Assembly: GCA_019633425.1 (NCBI GenBank)
Contig: WSUB01000066.1
Coordinates: 140,063 to 204,062 of the forward strand
Source of the DNA: Tulasnella sp. 424
Lineage: Eukaryota > Basidiomycota > Agaricomycetes > Cantharellales > Tulasnellaceae
Direction: 5' to 3'
DNA: 64,000 bases
The position numbers were made by a program, and so were the translations under genes. The notes under the pieces were generated by a model. The model did not search any database and was not told the DNA's origin. It saw only the letters and a program-made list of their open reading frames with translations. Shown here one piece after another: positions 58,882-64,000 of the stretch (its first letter is position 1; every line of letters begins with the position of its first letter).

Positions 58882-60416
58882 ATGGAGATGCAGTCGGCGC
58901 TGCAAGCTCCGTTCGAAGATCCGGCATTTGGTGAGTAGTGTTCCGCAGTCTCTCGACGTAGGCTCTCAAGAGATAATTGACCCTGCTTCAAAGCTCTTCA
59001 CCACCCTACCCAAAATATGCCCGATCTGCCTGAGTTATTAGCTGAGATTTTCTCATGGCTATCACAAGCGGATTTGACGAGGGTTGCCCGCGTCTGTCAT
59101 CTTTGGAGCTCCCTCGCCTTAGATGTAATCTGGCAAAAGATTCCCGAGCTTAAATATCTCATCAACGTGTATAGTCCACTCATTCAGTGGGGCTTGACTA
59201 CCGAGGGAGTGAGTTAGTTGCTTTTCTCCATGAAACTCTCACCAGGTTTGCAATAAGCAGAATCTAAAACTCTTAATATATTTAGACCAGGGTTTGGAAA
59301 TTCAGAGATATCTCTGGTGGTGGCCGATGGGACGTCTTCTGGGCATATGCCCAGCGTGTTCGGACGGTTGAAGCGTGCAACGGGCTTTATACTCCGGAGG
59401 TCATCGACCACTTGAAGTATACACTGCAAACATCCTCATGTGGTCCAAGCTTACTCCCGAAGCTCCGCTCTCTGTCAATGAGGGTCCTTACGGATGGCCC
59501 GCACCTTGTCGAGACATTGCCAATCATCCCAGCGGGGCTTCGTACCGTCCACTTGTCGATCGAGCTCAACGTCGGCTCATCGACCGCCCAGAGATTATTG
59601 AAGCACCTTACGGCTGTTCCGTTGGATCAACTGATGGACGTCGAATTCGGTAGACGCGGCCGCATTGACTCCGATGCTTCCCTGTCCCTTTGTCGCGCTA
59701 CATTCCTTCAACAAAATCGGTCGACACTGGCACACCTCAACCTCTCAATCTTCCCACTTACGAACGAGGACTTGGAGCACATCGGGAGCTTCCCGGGCGT
59801 CACAAAACTAGTTTTGAAACAACGGGGGACGTCAATCCAGCTGAGCAAGTTTTTCGAAGTGATCGGCTTCTTATTCCCTTCCCTTCGTGGAATAGATGTT
59901 ACGTTGGACGACAGTGCGATAAGGGACGACGTTTCGATGGATGTAATTAGAGGCTTGGAGCCATGTCGGGAGCTGCAAAGCATCTACTTGGCAAGCCATC
60001 GCTGGAAATCACTCACGGAGCAAGACGTTCGCGAGCTCGGGCGTCGATGGCCAGGAATGGAGGAGTTCTCCCTTTATCAGGCGGGATACCATCCCGACCA
60101 GATGACGACACCCCTCGGAATACTACAGGATTTCGCACAAATTTGGTCCCAAACCCTCCGGAAGATTGTGATGGTGTTTGACACTGCAGCCCCTTTGCCT
60201 GGCTCTTCTTCCGTAAAGTTCAAGTTCGACAAGTTGCGGACGTTGTGGGTCGGGTGTTCCCTTCTCCAAAAGAGGGACGTCGACGACGTTGCCGAGTTTC
60301 TGAAAGCGGTTTCATCGCGGCCACTGTACGTGGTGTCTTTCTACGCTGGGGATGGGAATAGTGGTTATCGTTGGGGAGTAGTGAAGGACCGGATCAACGC
60401 AGCTTGGGCTGCATAA
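58882..60416 (+). CDS. F-box/LRR-like protein, array 2 gene 1
   Basis: Exons 58882-58930, 58994-59208 and 59286-60416. The small first exon encodes MEMQSALQAPFEDPAF. Exon 2 has the F-box LPELLAEIFSWLSQADLTRV, ARVCHLWSSLALDVIWQKIP. Exon 3 starts TRVWKFRDISGGGRWDVFWA and holds LRR-like units (LHLSIELNVGSSTAQ, LAHLNLSIFPLTNEDLEHIG, LFPSLRGIDVTLDD) and a conserved ending KDRINAAWAA. The first-exon start was chosen because genes 2 and 3 have a matching ME...F exon at the same distance. It is only distantly related to array 1, though the order F-box, RWDVFWA, LRR is the same. Predicted SCF adaptor, substrate unknown. Confidence 0.82.
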
Positions 60417-60985
60417 TTAGATGTATGCGTAACTGTACCATGAATATAAAACTATTAGGCTGTAGAGTACACCGGTAATGATCTGAGTTTAGTAAGGAAC
60501 CCACTACTGTATAGGGATCGTCCGAGGTTGAATTCACTTTGCGCCTTGCGCGGCGCCCACCTCAACCTTCCCAAGCATTCCTCCCTTGATTCCTACTTTT
60601 GCTGCACTTTGGTGGAAGAATATTGAAGGGGCTTGGTGATTAATATACCCCCCGGCGGTTTTGTGGTTGAAAGAACTACTCCGGACACCCATCATCACAA
60701 ACACTTGTCGCTGGGAGTGCCATCAACTCCCCATATTTTTTGTTGACTCAAAATTGCCCTTCCAGTCTTGGAAGTGGACCATTGTGGCCCCACATGACCT
60801 CGAATGCGACGCCACAGCAGCCAGCTCAACCAAACGGTCCTGCTTCCATAACTACCTCGACCAAGCCCCAACCACCGGAACGACAGGAGCCCGCTGTATC
60901 AATAGAACCCAGCTCAGAGACTTTCTAGGCCAGAGATTTCGCAGGCACCGCTGCTTCCTTGAAGCGGAGACATTGACGCCCAGAA
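60417..60985. other. Repeated spacer of array 2
   Basis: The sequence after gene 1 (AACTGTACCATGAAT, TACACCGGTAATGAT) is similar to that after gene 2 (62500-62580). The block with AGAATATTGAAGGGGCTTGG (60616) recurs near 62932. It holds the promoter of gene 2. Confidence 0.5.
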
Positions 60986-62491
60986 ATGGAGGCCGAGTCA
61001 TTGATAATCCCTGAAGCCCGATTCGAAGACAAGTCAGTTGGTGAGCGTTTTCAATCATGGTCTAAGCGATCCAATTTAAAGTTCCCTGTGACCCAGTTCA
61101 CAAAGCCCTCCGTGTGCCCGAGCTACTTGGAGAAATTTTCACCTTGCTACTGCGGGCCGATCTGACTAGAGTAGCCCGCGTCTGTCGGTTTTGGAGCGCC
61201 CTTGCTTTGGACATACTATGGGAGAAAATTCCAGAACTCAGTCATCTCGTTGGCACGTACAGTCCGCTTGTGCTTTTGGACATGACGCAGGCCGGGGTGA
61301 GTTGCTTGTTTTTCAACTGCCATCAGGTTTTGCGCCATAGTATCTAATCATCTCGAACATATTTAGACTATGGTTTGGATGTTCCAAAATATCTCAAGTG
61401 GTGGCCGATGGGATGTCTTCTGGGCATATGCCCAGCGTGTTCGGACAGTTGAAGCTTGCAATGGGCTTTACACTCGGGAGGTCATCGACCACTGGAACCA
61501 TAAACTCCAAACGTCCTCATGTGGTCCAAGTTTACTCCCAAACCTCCGCTCTCTGTCAATGACGGTCCCGAATTATGGTCCTTACCTCTTCGAGGCATTC
61601 CCAATCATCCCAGCGGGGCTTCGTACCCTAGAGGTGACAACCGAGCGCAACGTCGGTTCATCGGCTATCCAAAGATTATTCAAACACCTGACAGATGTTC
61701 CTTTGGATCAACTGGTGGACGTCAAATTCCGTGGAGGCGACCGCATCTACTCTGCTTCCCTGTCCCTTTGTCGCGCTACGTTCCTCCAACAAAATCGTTC
61801 GACGTTGGCACACCTCAACCTCTCAATGTTCCCACTTACGCACGAGGACTTGGAGCACATTGGGAGCTTCTCAGGAGTCACAAAACTAGCTTTGGAGCAA
61901 CAGGGGACGTCAATCCAGCTGAGCAAGTTTTTCGGAGTGATCGGCTCCTCGTTCCCTTCCCTTCGCGCAATTATGGTTATGTTGGACCGGACGATCAGGG
62001 AAGATGTTTCGATGGATGTAATTGGAGGCTTGGAGCCATGTCGGGAGCTGCAGAGCATCTATTTGGCAAGCCATCGCTGGAAATCACTTACGAAGCAAGA
62101 CGTTCGCGAGCTCGGGCATCGATGGCCAGAAATGGAGGTGTTCTCCCTTCATCAAGCGGAATACCATCCGGACCAAGTCGCGACACCCCTTGGAATATTA
62201 GAGGATTTCGCGCAAGTTTGGTCCCGAACCCTTCACAGGATGGTGATGTTGTTTGACACCGCAATGCCTTTGCCCGGCTCTTCCTCCGTCAGGTTCAAGT
62301 TCGACAAGCTGGAGATGTTGTCTGTCGGGCGGTCCCTCCTCCACGAGCGGGACATGGACGACGTAGTCGAGTTCCTGAAAGCGGTTTCACCGCGACAATT
62401 GAACATTATGTCGTTCAAGGCCCCGGCTGGGAGTAACTACGATCGTTGGGGGTTAGTGAAGGACCGGGTCAACGCAGCTTGGGCTACATAA
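60986..62491 (+). CDS. F-box/LRR-like protein, array 2 gene 2
   Basis: Exons 60986-61040 (MEAESLIIPEARFEDKSV), 61097-61296 (F-box: VPELLGEIFTLLLRADLTRV, ARVCRFWSALALDILWEKIP) and 61367-62491. The last exon starts TMVWMFQNISSGGRWDVFWA, with LRR-like units (LEVTTERNVGSSAIQRLF, LAHLNLSMFPLTHEDLEHIG, LYLAS-type IYLASHRWKSLTKQDVRELG) and ends KDRVNAAWAT. All splice phases agree. It is most similar to gene 1 of array 2. The product is about 460 residues, usual for basidiomycete F-box/LRR proteins. The target is unknown. Confidence 0.84.
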
Positions 62492-63309
62492 TCAGACGAC
62501 TGTGTAACTGTACCATGAATCTAACTAGTAGCCTGTAGGGTACACTAGTAATAATCTAAATTGAATAAGGAACACACATAGTACCCACTTTCAAACAAGT
62601 AGTGGAAGCTTTGGGATCCAAACCGGACACCGAGCCCGATAAATGACATGCTCGATGGCGATTTCCGACCGCCCATTGCTTGATGACGATTAATCTGAAT
62701 TGGAGAGGAATGAAGGAGATAGCCTATTCCACCCCCGCAGACACAATGACTAACACTGGGATAAGCTTGCACAGCACTCCGTAAATGGAGGGGCAGAATA
62801 TAGCGTGCGTCTCGATGAAAACCTCGTTTGCAAGTCACACGTAAATCAGGCACCCCTCCCTCGACTCTCACTCTCGCTACATTTCATTCAATAGCACAAC
62901 AGTATTTTTATCTCCTAGTCACTTGGTGGGAGAATATTGAAGGGACTTGGTGATTATGCCCGGCGGGATGTGCGTAAAAGAACCACTCCGGATACCCATC
63001 ATCACAACCACTTGCCACGCTGGGAGGGTCACCAACCCCATTATTCCTTTGCCGATTCAAAACTGGCCTTACAGTGTTAGAAGTGGGCCATTGTGGCCAC
63101 ACTTGACCTCCGGTTGCGACGCCACAGCAGCCAAGCTCCAACAAACTTTGATGGCGTGAAGGTCCTGCTTCCATAACCATCCTGACCAAGCCCCAACCAC
63201 AAGAACAACAGGGGACCGCTGTATCAATATAACCCAGCTCAGATAATCTCTAGGCTAGAGATTACACAGGGACCACGGCTTCCTTGAGCGGAGCTATTGA
63301 CGCCCAGAG
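62492..63309. other. Repeated spacer before the last F-box gene
   Basis: Homologous to 60417-60985 but longer by about 250 bp. No gene was seen. The repeated block GAATATTGAAGGGACTTGG starts near 62932. Confidence 0.45.
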
Positions 63310-64000
63310 ATGGAGTCCGAGTCATTGATAATCCCTGAAGCCCGATTCGAATACAAGTCAGTTGGTGAGCGTTTCGCGGCAATTATTTTAAATTTACTCA
63401 TCATGGGCTAAGCGATTCGATTCAAAGTTCCCTGTGACTTAGTTCACAAAGCCCTCCGTGTGCCCGAGCTACTCGCGGCAGTTTTCTCATGGCTGTCGCA
63501 TGCCAATCTGACTAGCGTAGCCCGCGTCTGTCGGTTTTGGAGCACCCTTGCTTTGGACATTATATGGGAGAAAATTCCGGAACTTAGATATCTCGTTGGC
63601 ACGTACAGTCCGCTTGTGCAGTGGGGCTGGATGGCGGGCCAAGTGAGTTGATTGTTTTCAACTGTCATCAGGTTTTGCGCCGTAGCCTCTAATCATCTCG
63701 AAAATGCTTAGTCTGCTCTTTGGAAGTTCCAGGATATCTCAGGCGGTGGGCGATGGGATGTCTTCTGGGCATATGCCCAGCGCGTTCGGACAGTCGAAGC
63801 GTGCAACGGGATTTACACTCCGGAGGTCATCGACCACTTGAACTATAAACTGCAAACATCCTCATGTGGCCCAAGCTTACTCCCGAACCTCCGCTCTCTG
63901 TCAATGAGGGTCCCGACGTATGGCCCTCACCTCTTCGAGGCATTGCCAATCACCTCAGCGGGGCTTCGTACCCTTCAGGTGACTACTGAGCACAACGTCG
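63310..64000 (+). CDS. F-box/LRR-like protein, array 2 gene 3 (cut by window edge)
   Basis: Exon 1 63310-63364 (MESESLIIPEARFEYKSV), exon 2 63443-63642 (F-box: VPELLAAVFSWLSHANLTSV, ARVCRFWSTLALDIIWEKIP), exon 3 from 63712 starting SALWKFQDISGGGRWDVFWA and continuing beyond the window with the start of the LRR part (LRVP, LQVTTEHNVG). No lesion in the visible part. It is the third copy of this subfamily and the array may continue to the right. Confidence 0.82.

Noticed and set aside
61519..62256. A 245-residue plus-strand frame inside the last exon of F-box array 2 gene 2, with a counterpart in gene 1
   Set aside because: It is the +1 frame of a GC-rich coding exon with Pro/Arg-rich product and no start context. 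The F-box/LRR frame explains the exon and agrees across introns.

Overview
The window looks like nuclear DNA of a filamentous fungus, most probably a mushroom-forming basidiomycete (Agaricomycetes; inference). Genes are cut by many 50-70 bp GT-AG introns, spacing is moderately dense, and there are expanded F-box/LRR and dehydrogenase families, a kinase-TPR protein and a Clr2-type silencing protein. I saw no bacterial, viral, tRNA or rRNA gene.

Layout. 1-1335: 5' part of an intracellular GH13 alpha-amylase gene (minus), running off the left edge. 1575-4034: coiled-coil protein with a basic tail. 4407-5384: single F-box protein. 5681-18808: array of six related short-chain dehydrogenase (SDR) loci on the minus strand. 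Copies A, C and D look usable and B, E and F are broken. Copy C contains an N gap that looks like an assembly artefact. Copy E is split by a 3.7 kb segment flanked by an 8-bp direct repeat, and that segment carries a protein kinase-TPR gene.

19978-25425: Gln-rich ARID protein resembling SWI1 of the SWI/SNF complex. 27837-29492: proteasome ATPase RPT2, with a first exon of only the ATG. 29729-34878: two tandem DHA2-type MFS transporters. 35635-40167: telomerase reverse transcriptase. 40861-41622: Hyr1-like thiol peroxidase. 41876-43138: coiled-coil protein. 43933-45897: Clr2-like silencing protein whose 5' half lies in a CpG-poor block that continues to about 47275. 47276-50739: CpG-rich stretch with no recognisable gene. 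50740-51136: small proline-rich protein.

52188-64000: six tandem F-box/LRR-like genes on the plus strand, three of one subfamily then three of another, the last cut by the right edge. Each subfamily repeats as a unit of about 2.0-2.3 kb including its promoter.

Core single-copy genes (SWI1-like, RPT2, TERT, peroxidase) alternate with local tandem families (SDR, MFS, F-box) that show ongoing duplication and decay. No pathway visibly links all the genes. The points of most interest are the frame-restoring intron retention predicted in the second F-box gene, the insertion that split an SDR copy, the CpG-poor block, and the ATG-only exon of RPT2.
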